From positions 1,178,001 to 1,242,000 of the forward strand of contig NZ_HG992749.1 in the NCBI RefSeq assembly GCF_905175385.1: 64,000 bases of DNA, read 5' to 3'. Below the pieces are notes generated by a model. It was not told the DNA's origin. It worked only from the letters and a program-made list of their open reading frames with translations, and ran no database searches. A program made the translations under genes and the position numbers. The stretch is from Vibrio sp. B1FLJ16 (GTDB lineage Bacteria > Pseudomonadota > Gammaproteobacteria > Enterobacterales > Vibrionaceae). Below, piece by piece: positions 46,915 through 56,423 of this stretch (its first letter is position 1; each line of letters begins with the position of its first letter).

Positions 46915-47738
46915 AGCGCGTCCAGTGTTGAGTTGAATTGGAACTTGTAGCCTAGGGCAAGCAGCTTGTCTGCCACAATACGTTTATCTGCGTCATCGGT
47001 AATCGGAGGCAGAGCAATATCGCTGCCGCTCTTCATTATTGCAGCTTGGTAGAACTCAGCTTTACTGACAGTCTTTGGTGTTGTCACGTTGACGGTTTGA
47101 TTATCAAGATTATCCAACGAAAACCTTACGGCAGCTACAGCATCATTCTGATGGAGCATATTCGCAGGTGCTTTACGGCTAATCTGTTTCAGTCTCGCTG
47201 CAAATCGTGCCGGGTTCCGGTCAGGGCCAATCAATCCGCTGCAACGTAAGATGGCGTAGGTGATACCAGAGTCTATTACGGACTGTTCCGCCTCCAGCAT
47301 GATTTGCGCGTTCTCAGAAAAATCAGCATGACGTCTTGCCAGCGATAAGGAAGCTGATTCCTCTCTCATTTCAGATGGCAGGTTAGGGTAGACTGTTGTG
47401 GAACTGATCATCACTAACTTTTCGATATTATGCTGCTTTGCGATGTTGACCAAAGTTGCCCACTGTTGCGCATACTCTTCACCTCCTCCTTTACGGAAGC
47501 CCGGAGGAAAAGCACCGACAATACGTTCTATTTTGTAGCGCTGGATTAACTCAGGCAGTTTTATCTCTGCGTTTGCCTGGCCTAGATCGAGCAATTCAGC
47601 CTCAGCTAATTCAGGTGGTAATTCATCCAGCTTTTCCTGGCTTCGGCGAGTAACAACAACATTATTCCCTTCATTAACTAAAGACTGGGCTAGTGGAGTA
47701 CCCAGCCATCCTGCACCAACGATCAATATGTTTGCCAT
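46911..47738 (-). CDS. SDR-family NAD(P)-binding protein (YeeZ-like)
   Basis: A 275-aa extended/atypical short-chain dehydrogenase. The Rossmann motif is ANILIVGAGWLGTPLAQSLVNEG (residues 2-24). The middle has VMISSTTVYPNLPSEMREESA, but the tyrosine-lysine pair of active SDRs is not obvious, as in YeeZ-type epimerase-like proteins. FRKGGGEEYAQQWATLVNIAK and ILRCSGLIGPDRNPA follow. Substrate unknown. First gene of a two-gene operon with the YdcF-like gene. Confidence 0.83.
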   Translation of the reverse strand: MANILIVGAGWLGTPLAQSLVNEGNNVVVTRRSQEKLDELPPELAEAELLDLGQANAEIKLPELIQRYKIERIVGAFPPGFRKGGGEEYAQQWATLVNIAKQHNIEKLVMISSTTVYPNLPSEMREESASLSLARRHADFSENAQIMLEAEQSVIDSGITYAILRCSGLIGPDRNPARFAARLKQISRKAPANMLHQNDAVAAVRFSLDNLDNQTVNVTTPKTVSKAEFYQAAIMKSGSDIALPPITDDADKRIVADKLLALGYKFQFNSTLDAL

Positions 47739-47965
47739 TTAGTCTCTTCCTAAATTAGTTTCGGGTGCTCAAACAAGAGTATTAGCGTCACATGAGCTAA
47801 TAGATATCTTATTAGTCCTGCGTATCAGATGCACGGCTTAGGGAACTGATTGGGAAAGCCAAGTTACAGATGTTTGAAGTCATTTGGGTATATTAGATTA
47901 AGTGTAAACCTAATAAGGAGAGATGGGAATGCCACCAAGACAGGTGGCATTTTAGAGTCAGTCAA

Positions 47966-48202
47966 TCAATTGGTGGCAAGAACGCGTAAGATTTTATCTG
48001 CATGTTCAGCGACTTCGATACCCTCATCCGTCAGATAGCCGCCATCAGGTTGCGTGCAGAGCTTCTTCGCATAGAGGCGAGCGACAGCAGCTTGTGCTTC
48101 TTCTGAGGCATCTTTGTGAACTTTAATGCCAGTAGCTGCACTGCTTAAATCGAATTGAAGAAGTAGATTCAGTTCGGCCATGTGTTCAGCTGAATATTTC
48201 AT
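47966..48202 (-). CDS. Small conserved protein, TIGR02647-type (winged-helix-like)
   Basis: A 78-aa protein beginning MKYSAEHMAELNLLLQFDLSSAATGIKVHKDA. The layout (helix, then EEAQAAVARLYAKKLCTQPDGGYLTDEGIEVAEHADKILRVL) looks like a compact winged helix, with GGYLTDEG as the wing turn. I recall this family (TIGR02647) as conserved in vibrios and pseudomonads with no known function. A hairpin (TGCCACC-AAGACA-GGTGGCA, 47931-47950) lies 15 bp beyond the stop. The 305 bp upstream (48203-48507) hold no gene I can support. Confidence 0.75.
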   Translation of the reverse strand: MKYSAEHMAELNLLLQFDLSSAATGIKVHKDASEEAQAAVARLYAKKLCTQPDGGYLTDEGIEVAEHADKILRVLATN

Positions 48203-48507
48203 AAATAATTCCTTTGCGCTTTTTTATCCAAGCTAGACTTAAAAGGCAAGATGAGCAACACAAAACCATAAGAAGTGTTAACTGTATAGCTATCAGGCTG
48301 ATAGGACGCGGGATTTTCATTCGAAAGATAATATCTTTGTTAAATATCAATGACAGATTAAATTCGCTGCTATTTTTGAAACTGAGCAAGAGGGTTGGTC
48401 GTCTCGATAAGATTATTTTTAGTGAACGTTTTGAAAATTCCTTGAAAAAGTAAGGTGATAGGTGGATTATCCCCATCTTCTTAAATGTAACTAAATATTA
48501 CGCGATT

Positions 48508-49368
48508 ATGAATTTCAACCAGTTCGACTCATTATTACCCCCACAAGCTGCTGAACGAGCGGCTGAAGTTGGTGTAGGCAAAGCGACTAAAGCGCCTACA
48601 AAATCCTTTCTGCTGGCAATGTCGGCAGGGCTGCATATTGGTATTGCTTTCGTTTTCTATACCACTGTAACGACAGGAGCTGGGGACTTACCTTGGGGGA
48701 TGACTCGCTTAATTGGTGGTCTCGCATTCAGTCTCGGCCTGATTCTGGTCGTGGTAACGGGAGGCGAACTCTTCACCAGTTCAGTGTTAACCCTTGTCGC
48801 GCGCGCCAGTGGCAAGATCTCCTGGAAGACCTTAGTTAAAAACTGGTTTGTGGTTTACTTCGGTAATATGGCCGGTGCGATTATGCTGGTGGGCTTAATG
48901 CTTATGAGCAAGCAGTATATGTTTGATGGCGGACAGGTCGGTCTTAATGCAATGGCGATTTCTCAGCACAAGCTGCACCATGGCTTCTTTCAGGCTGTGG
49001 CGCTTGGTATTATGTGTAATGTTTTAGTTTGTATCGCGGTTTGGATGACATTCAGCGGGCGTACGTTAACGGATAAAATAGTGGTAATGATTTTACCGGT
49101 AGCGATGTTTGTGTCGGCTGGTTTTGAACACTGCATCGCGAACATGTTCCAGGTACCTATGGCGATAGGTATAAAGTTCTTCGCTCCAGAGGCCTTCTGG
49201 CAAATGACCGGAGCTGATATTGCGAACTATGCGGATCTAAACATGACTCGTTTTATCGTCAAAAACCTTATTCCGGTAACGTTGGGGAATATTATTGGTG
49301 GTGGTGTGTTTGTTGGTATGTGGTATTGGATGATCTATTTGCGTGATGAACACAAGCACCTGAGATAG
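48508..49368 (+). CDS. focA: Formate/nitrite transporter (FocA type)
   Basis: A 286-aa pentameric channel protein of the FNT family with six membrane segments. FNT signatures: GAFIAFGF-like start SAGLHIGIAFVFYTTVTTG, the loop GGELFTSSVLTLVARASGKISWKTLVKNWFVVYFGNMAGA, the gating histidine region LHHGFFQAVALGIMCNVLVCIAVWM, SAGFEHCIANMF and LGNIIGGGVFVGMWYW. The FEHCIANM and GNIIGG blocks are typical of FocA. pflB does not follow, so it is a single gene here. It moves formate across the inner membrane during mixed-acid growth. Confidence 0.9.
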   Translation: MNFNQFDSLLPPQAAERAAEVGVGKATKAPTKSFLLAMSAGLHIGIAFVFYTTVTTGAGDLPWGMTRLIGGLAFSLGLILVVVTGGELFTSSVLTLVARASGKISWKTLVKNWFVVYFGNMAGAIMLVGLMLMSKQYMFDGGQVGLNAMAISQHKLHHGFFQAVALGIMCNVLVCIAVWMTFSGRTLTDKIVVMILPVAMFVSAGFEHCIANMFQVPMAIGIKFFAPEAFWQMTGADIANYADLNMTRFIVKNLIPVTLGNIIGGGVFVGMWYWMIYLRDEHKHLR

Positions 49369-49448
49369 ACGCTACAGGTATCAGATTAAGAGTAATGAAA
49401 GGCGGGCTTAATAAGCACGCCTTTTTGCTGATTGCTGACCTTTATACT

Positions 49449-49586
49449 TTATATCAATTCTTCATTGATTCCGAACTCCGCGGGCACCCAGTGGGATGTT
49501 ACTTCGTTTGGAACTTGGACCAGCCACTCAAGTGGCGTGTCAGACAACAACTCATCGTATTTTTCAGAGAACATTAATACTTCCAT
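49449..49586 (-). CDS. Small hypothetical protein, 45 aa
   Basis: A 45-codon ORF starting MEVLMFSEKYDELLSD and ending PAEFGINEELI-TAA. It has a very good ribosome site (AAAAAAGGAG, seven bases before the ATG). It is acidic, with one hydrophobic-aromatic patch (EWLVQVPNEVTSHWVPAEFG), no membrane segment and no signal peptide. It is convergent with focA, whose stop lies 80 bp away. I do not recognise it. The strong Shine-Dalgarno and natural codon use make it a likely real microprotein. Confidence 0.6.
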   Translation of the reverse strand: MEVLMFSEKYDELLSDTPLEWLVQVPNEVTSHWVPAEFGINEELI

Positions 49587-49802
49587 GTTAATCGCTCCTT
49601 TTTTAACTCCCTGAAATATAAAATTAGATCATGACAGCGCGGTGATCAAATTATGATCATCGTAAGTTGGAGATAACTTCAGAAAGGGTCTTATGTTTAT
49701 AGTTGCGTATGCTTTTGCCCTGTTTATCCACATTTTCTGTGGATAACCTGTCTTAAAGGTGGTGTGTATCTGAAAAATTAGTAAAATTAATTGCTTATGA
49801 GT

Positions 49803-50606
49803 TTAGTTTGTAGGACTTTTCTGATCGATTTTTACCCTAATTCTTCCTTCTTTGGTTTGTACACAGCTTAATGTCATTTCTAGTGTAATGGTGACCGAAA
49901 CACTTAACATGACGAAAATCGCCAGCATGATCACAAGCTGATACTTAATTGCGACCATTGGGCTTGCACCACCAAGAATCTGTCCCGTCATCATGCCCGG
50001 AAGGGTAACAAGGCCTGTGGCTGTCATTGACGCTAACGTCGGTGCCATAGACTTCCTTAGTGCTTCTTGAACAAAAGGTAATGACGCGTATTTAGGAGAA
50101 GCTCCGAGAGAGATCGCTGCTTCATACTCTGTCTTTCGTTCTTCAAAGGCGGTAAAGAGATTTTGCAGTGCGATAATATTGCTGCTTAAGCTATTACCTA
50201 ACAGCATTCCGGCCAGAGGAATCATATACTGGGCACTATATAGCGGAGTCGGACGAACCAGACCCGCTATCATTGCAAACAGAAGCGGAAACAGTCCACA
50301 TATTAGCCCGACCAATAGCGGAAGCATCAAAGGTCTTCTGGGAAGCCGGGCCTTATCTGCAATTGTACTTGCCCCAACTACAAGCATGACCATCAGCCAT
50401 AGTATATTGACGAGTAGACTATTGAGGTGGAAAAGGTACTCCAGATAAATACCGATAAGGATAAGCTGCAGCGTCATCCGGAGAACACTTATCACAACGT
50501 CTTGCGCAATACCTAGTTTGTAGCGTTTATTTATCGCGAAAGGGATGAGTAAAACTAAACTAAACATCGCCAGTTTTATCCAGCTCATGTCTACTACGCT
50601 GTCCAT
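49803..50606 (-). CDS. UPF0014 / FetB-like ABC transporter permease
   Basis: A 267-aa polytopic membrane protein (about seven segments) of the YbbM/FetB family, which in E. coli exports iron with the ATPase FetA. Signatures: AINKRYKLGIAQDVVISVLRMTLQLILIGIYLEYLF, YMIPLAGMLLGNSLSS, ALQNLFTAFEERKTEYEAAISLGAS and LVTLPGMMTGQILGGASPMVAIKYQLVIM. The second of two adjacent ATGs has the better spacing from AAGGAG. No ATPase partner lies on either side, so FetA must be encoded elsewhere or be absent. Confidence 0.82.
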   Translation of the reverse strand: MDSVVDMSWIKLAMFSLVLLIPFAINKRYKLGIAQDVVISVLRMTLQLILIGIYLEYLFHLNSLLVNILWLMVMLVVGASTIADKARLPRRPLMLPLLVGLICGLFPLLFAMIAGLVRPTPLYSAQYMIPLAGMLLGNSLSSNIIALQNLFTAFEERKTEYEAAISLGASPKYASLPFVQEALRKSMAPTLASMTATGLVTLPGMMTGQILGGASPMVAIKYQLVIMLAIFVMLSVSVTITLEMTLSCVQTKEGRIRVKIDQKSPTN

Positions 50607-50830
50607 CATTTCTCCTTAAACTTCCTCCTCAGCCACATTCATTAGTACTCATTTTTGTGGTGATTTTGATTGGAAGATTTACGTCCTTTTATAAATTAGT
50701 TCTGAACAATTTGTTTACATAAATTAATTTTTATTCGATATGAACGCGATTTTTTGCCATGTTAGTTCGCGTATCAATGTTATTTATGTAGATATTTTGT
50801 TGATCATTTAACATTAATTCAAAAGACTTA

Positions 50831-50851
50831 TTTTTTCATATCTGTTCATCT
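50831..50851 (+). promoter_or_regulatory. Tandem tor boxes upstream of torECA
   Basis: TTTTTCATAT (50831-50840) and CTGTTCATCT (50842-50851) lie in direct repeat one helical turn apart. The E. coli TorR decamer is CTGTTCATAT, so these match at eight and nine of ten positions. They lie about 195 bp before torE. TorR phosphorylated by TorS would activate the operon when TMAO is present. The rest of 50610-51044 is AT-rich and otherwise unassigned. Confidence 0.7.
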
Positions 50852-51044
50852 TTTTAAATAAATAATATCAATCCAACACATCTCTGGTTGAACTCAAAAA
50901 AGTGTTGAATAACAAGGGGTGTGGGGCGTTATTTGATTGAATTACACTATTCGCATCGCTTAACATTTTCCATTGTAGATTGTAAAAAATTTAATCTTGG
51001 TATCCCGAGTTTTCAATAACACTAAATACAAAGTAGGCAAATGT

Positions 51045-51224
51045 ATGAGAGATGTTAATAAGATCGAATGTGGTGAAAAGCGTTCGCTGGAGTGGAAGTC
51101 TTTTTTCTTCATTGCAGTTGTTCTCTTTCCAATCCTGAGTGTGGCTTTTGTAGGTGGCTACGGATTCATCGTATGGATGTTGCAAGTTTTCTTCTTTGGG
51201 CCTCCTGGTGGACACGGCATGTAA
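51045..51224 (+). CDS. torE: TorE/NapE-like small membrane protein
   Basis: A 59-aa protein with one membrane helix (SFFFIAVVLFPILSVAFVGGYGFIVWMLQVFFFG). NapE/TorE proteins are single-helix inner-membrane proteins of unknown exact role at the head of nap and tor operons. The ATG at 51045 (MRDVNKIECGEKRS) is chosen over an upstream GTG-type start at 50997. It lies 50 bp before torC. Confidence 0.82.
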   Translation: MRDVNKIECGEKRSLEWKSFFFIAVVLFPILSVAFVGGYGFIVWMLQVFFFGPPGGHGM

Positions 51225-51274
51225 GCCACTGAGCTCATAACCACACTTTTGAAAAGATTTTAAGAGAGCAAATA

Positions 51275-52459
51275 ATGAAATCACTAATCATTAAACTGTG
51301 GCGTACGATGACACGCCCTGCTGTCCATATCAGCTTAGGCGTGCTGACTATGGGTGGCTTTATTGCCGGCGTTATATTCTGGGGCGGCTTCAATACCGCA
51401 TTAGAAGCAACCAACACAGAAGAGTTTTGTATCAGTTGTCACACCATGCGCGACAATGTGTACGTTGAACTACAAGATACAGTTCACTGGAAAAACCACT
51501 CAGGTGTTCGTGCGACTTGTCCTGATTGCCATGTGCCACATAACTGGACAGACAAAATTGCGCGTAAGATGCAGGCATCTAAAGAAGTATTTGCACAAGT
51601 GTTTGGCAACTACGATGAAGAAGGTGTGTTTGAAGAGCGCCGCATTGAGTTAGCCAAGCATGAATGGGATCGCTTCTCTGCGAACAAATCTCTTGAGTGT
51701 AAAAACTGCCACAACTATGACTCGATGGATTTTGAGCAGATGTCGCCGACCGCTCGCATCCAAATGAAGCAAGCGGCAGAGAAAGATCAAAGCTGTGTGG
51801 ACTGTCATAAAGGTATCGCACACAACCTGCCAGCAGGTATGGATAGTATCGGCGGTATTGTTGGTGATCTTGAGCAAATGACATCAAACACTAACTACGC
51901 TGTGGGTCAGCAGTTAGTGAGCGTTCGCCATCTTCCGATTTACTTCGATGCACAAGGTATTAAGGAAGCGGGGCTTCTGAATCCGGCATCGACAGTAAAA
52001 GTGATCGAAGAAAAGGGCGATTATGTTGAAATCGAAATCGATGGCTGGCGTAAAGCAAAAGGCTTTGGCCGTGTAATCCAGGAAGATTTCGGTAAGAACA
52101 TCGCAACTGCTTCACTGTTAAAAGAAGCCTCAACCGACAGCAACGTTGTGACTGCGGGCGAAAAGCGCGTTGATGAGCTGACCGGCCTTCCATGGGAAAA
52201 AGTGACAGCGAAAGCTTGGCTTAAGAAAGAGTCGGCGTTGAACGACATTAACCCTGTATGGGAAAAATCTCGCGAAGCGTATAAAACCAACTGTTCGGTG
52301 TGTCACACACAACCTGCTGAAGCGCATTTTGATGCGAACACCTGGCCAGGTATGTTCGACGGCATGCTTGCGTTCGTTAACCTGGACACGGACAGCGAAG
52401 CACTGATCCTGAAATATCTACAGAAGCACTCTTCAGATTATGCTGAAGGTCATCACTAA
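51275..52459 (+). CDS. torC: Pentaheme c-type cytochrome TorC
   Basis: Membrane-anchored periplasmic cytochrome that passes electrons from menaquinol to TorA. The N-terminal anchor helix is ISLGVLTMGGFIAGVIFWGGF (about 18-38). Four CXXCH heme sites in the NapC/NirT-like domain are CISCH, CPDCH, CKNCH and CVDCH; the fifth, CSVCH, lies in the C-terminal TorC-specific domain. 394 aa, E. coli 390. Followed by torA after 25 bp. Confidence 0.95.
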   Translation: MKSLIIKLWRTMTRPAVHISLGVLTMGGFIAGVIFWGGFNTALEATNTEEFCISCHTMRDNVYVELQDTVHWKNHSGVRATCPDCHVPHNWTDKIARKMQASKEVFAQVFGNYDEEGVFEERRIELAKHEWDRFSANKSLECKNCHNYDSMDFEQMSPTARIQMKQAAEKDQSCVDCHKGIAHNLPAGMDSIGGIVGDLEQMTSNTNYAVGQQLVSVRHLPIYFDAQGIKEAGLLNPASTVKVIEEKGDYVEIEIDGWRKAKGFGRVIQEDFGKNIATASLLKEASTDSNVVTAGEKRVDELTGLPWEKVTAKAWLKKESALNDINPVWEKSREAYKTNCSVCHTQPAEAHFDANTWPGMFDGMLAFVNLDTDSEALILKYLQKHSSDYAEGHH

Positions 52460-52484
52460 TAAGCGTCGGATTGGAGAATTTTAA

Positions 52485-54947
52485 ATGGCTATTACACGAA
52501 GAAGTTTTCTTAAAGGCGTCGCGACGACAAGTGCGGCGTCGGTTATCGGTCCAAGCTTATTGGCGTCAGCAACTGCAAAAGCGGCGGAATCCACAGGTAC
52601 CTGGAAAGTTACGGGTTCCCACTGGGGCGCATTTCGCGCTCACATATACGCGGGTAAGGTTCAGGAAATCAAGCCATTAGAACTGGATAAGAATCCGACA
52701 GAAATGCTCAACGGCATTAAGGGCATTATTTACAGCCCGTCACGTGTTCGTTACCCAATGGTTCGTCTGGACTGGCTGAAAAAACACAAATACAGTGCGG
52801 ATACACGCGGCAATAACCGTTTTATCCGCGTCACGTGGGACGAAGCTCTGGACCTGTTCTACCGCGAGCTAGAGCGTGTTCAGAAAGACTACGGTCCGTG
52901 GGCATTGCACGCGGGTCAGACTGGCTGGAACCAAACCGGTTCCTTCAACAACTGTACGGCACATATGCAGCGTGCTGTCGGCATGCATGGTAACTACATC
53001 ACTAAAGTTGGTGACTACTCAACCGGTGCTGGTCAAACCATCATGCCTTACGTGCTAGGTTCGACAGAAGTTTATGCACAAGGTACGTCCTGGTCTGAAA
53101 TTTTAGATAACTCAGATAACATTGTTCTGTGGGCGAACGATCCAGTGAAAAACCTTCAGGTGGGCTGGAATTGCGAAACGCACGAATCTTTTAAGTATCT
53201 TGAACAGTTAAAAGAGAAAGTCGCGAAAGGTGAGATCAACGTTCTTTCTGTGGACCCTGTTAAGAACAAGACGCAGCGTTATCTTGACAACGACCATCTG
53301 TACATCAACCCGATGACAGACGTAGCGTTCATGCTGGCTGTTGCACACGTGCTGTACAACGAAGATTTATACGATAAGAAGTTCATCGAGACATACTGTC
53401 TGGGCTTTGAAGAGTTCATTCAATACGTTCAGGGACAGACTAAAGATAAGACGGAAAAGACACCTGAATGGGCAGCATCTATCTGTGGCGTACAAGCGGA
53501 TAAGATTCGCGAATTCGCACGTATGTTGGTTAACGGTCGTACACAAATCCTGATGGGGTGGTGTATTCAGCGTCAGGAGCACGGTGAGCAACCATACTGG
53601 GCAGCCGCAGTAGTCGCTGCAATGGTAGGGCAGATCGGTCTGCCTGGTGGTGGTATCTCTTATGGTCACCATTACTCAAGTATCGGTGTTCCGTCTACAG
53701 GTTTCGCCGGCCCTGGTGGTTTCCCGCGTAACCTTGACCAAGGCATGAAGCCGAAGTGGGACAATAACGATTTCAACGGTTACAGCCGCACTATTCCGGT
53801 TGCGCGTTGGATTGACGCTATTCTTGAGCCGGGTAAAGAGATCAATTACAACGGCGGCAAAGTGAAGTTGCCAGATTTCAAAATGATGGTTATCTCGGGT
53901 TGTAACCCTTGGCACCATCACCAGGATCGCAACCGCATGAAAAAGGCCTTCAAAAAGTTACAAACGGTAGTGACGATTGAATTTGCCTGGACTGCAACAT
54001 GTCGTTTCTCTGATATCGTACTGCCAGCTTGTACGCAGTGGGAGCGTAACGATATCGACGTTTATGGCTCATACTCAAGCCGTGGTTTAGTGGCTATGCA
54101 CCGTCTGGTGGATCCATTGTTCCAGTCTAAACCTGATTTCCAGATCATGAGTGAACTGACTCAGCGTTTTGGCCGTCGTGAAGAATACACTCGCGGTATG
54201 AGTGAGATGGAGTGGATCGAAAGCCTCTACAATGATTGTAAGAAATCCAATGAAGGTAAGTTCGAAATGCCGGAGTTCAATGAGTTCTGGGAGACGAGCG
54301 TACTGGACTTTGGCGAAGGTAAGCCTTGGGTTCGTCATGCGGATTTCCGTAAAGACCCTGAACTTAACCCACTAGGCACGCCTTCCGGTTTTATCGAGAT
54401 TACTTCCCGTAAAATAGGCCGCTATGGCTACGAGCACTGCCAGGAGCACCCGATGTGGTTCGAAAAATCAGAGCGTTCTCACGGTGGCCCGGGGTCAGAT
54501 AAGTTCCCGTTCTGGTTACAGTCCTGTCACCCGGATAAACGTCTGCACTCTCAGATGTGTGAATCTGAAGAGTTCCGCGCAACCTATGCGGTACAGGGAC
54601 GTGAACCTGTTTACATCAACCCGGTAGATGCCAAGGCTAAAGGCATTAAAGATGGTGATTTGGTCCGTGTGTTTAACGACCGTGGTCAGCTTTTGGCTGG
54701 TGCTGTTGTCACTGACAGCTACCCGCTCGGTGTTATTCGTATCGAAGAAGGTGCATGGTACGGCCCTCTAAATGAAAAAGAAGGTGCCATCTGTACTTAC
54801 GGAGACCCGAACACATTAACGCAGGATATCGGTTCCTCTGAGCTTGCTCAGGCTACTTCTGCGAATACTTGTATTGTCGATTTTGAGAAGTTCACAGGAA
54901 CAGTGCCTCCAGTGACTTCGTTCGGTGGTCCAATCGAAGTTGCTTAA
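52485..54947 (+). CDS. torA: Trimethylamine-N-oxide reductase, molybdoenzyme TorA
   Basis: Periplasmic Mo-bisMGD enzyme, terminal reductase of TMAO respiration. A Tat signal TRRSFLKG (residues 4-11) leads into [23 protein letters not shown]. Family markers: [55 protein letters not shown] (with the molybdenum-ligating serine region [16 protein letters not shown]), [20 protein letters not shown] and [29 protein letters not shown]. 820 aa (E. coli about 848). No torD chaperone or torSTR genes are within the window. Closed by a terminator. Confidence 0.95.
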   Translation: MAITRRSFLKGVATTSAASVIGPSLLASATAKAAESTGTWKVTGSHWGAFRAHIYAGKVQEIKPLELDKNPTEMLNGIKGIIYSPSRVRYPMVRLDWLKKHKYSADTRGNNRFIRVTWDEALDLFYRELERVQKDYGPWALHAGQTGWNQTGSFNNCTAHMQRAVGMHGNYITKVGDYSTGAGQTIMPYVLGSTEVYAQGTSWSEILDNSDNIVLWANDPVKNLQVGWNCETHESFKYLEQLKEKVAKGEINVLSVDPVKNKTQRYLDNDHLYINPMTDVAFMLAVAHVLYNEDLYDKKFIETYCLGFEEFIQYVQGQTKDKTEKTPEWAASICGVQADKIREFARMLVNGRTQILMGWCIQRQEHGEQPYWAAAVVAAMVGQIGLPGGGISYGHHYSSIGVPSTGFAGPGGFPRNLDQGMKPKWDNNDFNGYSRTIPVARWIDAILEPGKEINYNGGKVKLPDFKMMVISGCNPWHHHQDRNRMKKAFKKLQTVVTIEFAWTATCRFSDIVLPACTQWERNDIDVYGSYSSRGLVAMHRLVDPLFQSKPDFQIMSELTQRFGRREEYTRGMSEMEWIESLYNDCKKSNEGKFEMPEFNEFWETSVLDFGEGKPWVRHADFRKDPELNPLGTPSGFIEITSRKIGRYGYEHCQEHPMWFEKSERSHGGPGSDKFPFWLQSCHPDKRLHSQMCESEEFRATYAVQGREPVYINPVDAKAKGIKDGDLVRVFNDRGQLLAGAVVTDSYPLGVIRIEEGAWYGPLNEKEGAICTYGDPNTLTQDIGSSELAQATSANTCIVDFEKFTGTVPPVTSFGGPIEVA

Positions 54948-54969
54948 TTAGCGACACGAGCGTTAATCT

Positions 54970-54996
54970 GAGAGCCGCAATTGCGGCTCTTTTTTA
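54970..54996 (+). terminator. torECA terminator
   Basis: AGAGCCGCAA-TTGCGGCTCT followed by TTTTTA. Confidence 0.85.
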
Positions 54997-55019
54997 TCTG
55001 GCTGAATATTATGCGACCT

Positions 55020-56231
55020 CTAAACCTCAAATAAGAAGAAGTAACTGTAGCCTACTATCAACGCCGGGATTGCTGAATATATCGACGCGACTAGTGCCGC
55101 TTTCGGTGCCATAGCGATAGCGGGAAACAGGGCATCACCGTCATTCGATATTGCATTGGACAGTTGCGCTGATAATGGTGCAGCGCCGGAAATGTAAAGG
55201 CTTGTTACTAAGATTTGAGGGCCGCAACCCGGCAGCATTCCAACCGTCAGGCCGACAAGCGGCATCCATACTCCCCAACCGGAGAAAGCCGTTTCCAGAT
55301 CCAGCCCGGAGAAGTACGTAGTGAGTTCAAATACCAGGAAAGCTATGATCACCCAGGCACTGACAAAGTTCGTGTCTTGCGCTGCCTTTTGTATCGGGTG
55401 AGAATTAATACTCTTATCATCTTCTGATACTGTAGATTTATAATCACCAAGTTCTTTGGTCATCGCCCATAAGAGCATACTAACCACAGCCAAGATTGCA
55501 CCCAACCATTCTATGCTGTTCTCTTTCAGCCCCAGAATCTGATTGGTATTCACCTGGAATGAGCCTAGCACGGCAACGGTTGTTACAGGAACAAGCAGCC
55601 ATTTCCAGAACATCCCTTGCAGGTTGATAGCACGTTGTTCCGTTGGTGTGATATCACTTTGAATATTGCTGCACTGCGGTGTCTCTGTTTTTTCCTTTCT
55701 CTGAGGGCGAAGGAAATCATCCTCGTGAAATGAGTTCACCACCCAACCAGATAGTGTGCCGACAACAACACCCAGTACGATTACGCCAATGCCTGTTGTC
55801 GGTTGTGCAGCAAGTAAAAGGAAAGCTGCGTCACCCATAGTTGAGGTAAGCACGGCAACTACTGCGCCAAAGCCTACCCGTCCGCTAATGAACTGAGTGG
55901 TGACTACAATAGCGCCACCACACCCGGGAAGTGCGCCAAGAAGTGCTGAGAAGAAGACTTGGTGGTTGCGGGAGGTATGGTAGAGCACAGTCAAACGGTT
56001 CGAGTCTGACATGAAATTTGATAAGTAATGGTAAAGAGCTAGTGTAGCTGCGACGTAACAGGACACAGCCCAGAAAGAGTCTGAAAGCGTTGTGACGGTG
56101 ATATCCCTGGTGTACTCGTTTACTAACAAAGCAAGAAGAGCCATTGGTAACAATAGTCGCTTATAGGCTAAGCGAAACTGCGTTGGTTGCAGTAACTGGT
56201 AGGCCGAGTTATACAGCTTGGTTGCATTCAT
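55020..56231 (-). CDS. Putative 10-TM heavy-metal exporter (ArsP_2-like; Mn suggested by context)
   Basis: A 403-aa polytopic membrane protein with two related halves. Each half has a proline-glycine-cysteine hinge: LLGALPGCGGAIVVTTQFISGRVGFGAVVAVLTSTMGDAAFLLLA in the first and LTVGMLPGCGPQILVTSLYISGAAPLSAQLSNAISNDGDALFPAIAMAPKAAL in the second. This inverted or tandem repeat of PGCG-Q-x-S-G and xxDGDxxx fits PF11449 as I remember it. The substrate is not proven. Its divergent neighbour is a Mn-dependent pyrophosphatase, and a Fur-like box covers its promoter, both hinting at manganese or iron control. The hydrophilic loop (about 165-195) differs from the rest and is likely variable. Confidence 0.7.
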   Translation of the reverse strand: MNATKLYNSAYQLLQPTQFRLAYKRLLLPMALLALLVNEYTRDITVTTLSDSFWAVSCYVAATLALYHYLSNFMSDSNRLTVLYHTSRNHQVFFSALLGALPGCGGAIVVTTQFISGRVGFGAVVAVLTSTMGDAAFLLLAAQPTTGIGVIVLGVVVGTLSGWVVNSFHEDDFLRPQRKEKTETPQCSNIQSDITPTEQRAINLQGMFWKWLLVPVTTVAVLGSFQVNTNQILGLKENSIEWLGAILAVVSMLLWAMTKELGDYKSTVSEDDKSINSHPIQKAAQDTNFVSAWVIIAFLVFELTTYFSGLDLETAFSGWGVWMPLVGLTVGMLPGCGPQILVTSLYISGAAPLSAQLSNAISNDGDALFPAIAMAPKAALVASIYSAIPALIVGYSYFFLFEV

Positions 56232-56262
56232 AATTGGCTCTGAATTCGATAGTTATATTTTC

Positions 56263-56291
56263 ATTATATGCAAATGCGAATAATTCGTAAT
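56263..56291 (-). promoter_or_regulatory. Fur-like box overlapping the exporter promoter
   Basis: AATGCGAATAATTCGTAAT (56273-56291) contains the perfect palindrome CGAAT-A-ATTCG and agrees with AATGANAATNATTNTCATT at 12 of the 16 defined positions. A minus-strand TATAAT (56268-56263) lies directly downstream, so the box occupies the -35 to -10 spacer. Binding there would repress the exporter gene. Confidence 0.5.
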
Positions 56292-56319
56292 ATTGATAAA
56301 AACTTTTCTACGTGTCAAA

Positions 56320-56394
56320 TTACCTTAAATCAGGTAAAGTACGGGCCTTTGTGAGCAAACGGCTTCCTCAGCACAGGGTGCTATTTTCGGAAGC
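56320..56394 (+). promoter_or_regulatory. Inverted repeat and two-tier hairpin before ppaC
   Basis: TTACCT-N6-AGGTAA (56320-56337) is a perfect interrupted palindrome in the exporter/ppaC spacer. A nested hairpin follows: GCTTCC (56362) pairs with GGAAGC (56389) and AGCAC (56370) with GTGCT (56378). It ends 29 bp before the ppaC start and would lie in its 5' leader. No known riboswitch is matched. Confidence 0.4.
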
Positions 56395-56423
56395 GTATAA
56401 AATTGACTTGAATAGGAAGAAAC

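Noticed and set aside
48186..48476. Overlapping opposite-strand frames of 96 aa (minus) and 79 aa (plus, 48214-48453) ahead of focA
   Set aside because: Neither has a good ribosome site or recognisable features; they occupy the same bases and the AT-rich spacer explains both.
49395..49614. Two 60-aa plus-strand frames after focA
   Set aside because: They lie opposite the 45-codon minus-strand ORF, which has a far better ribosome site, and show no features of their own.
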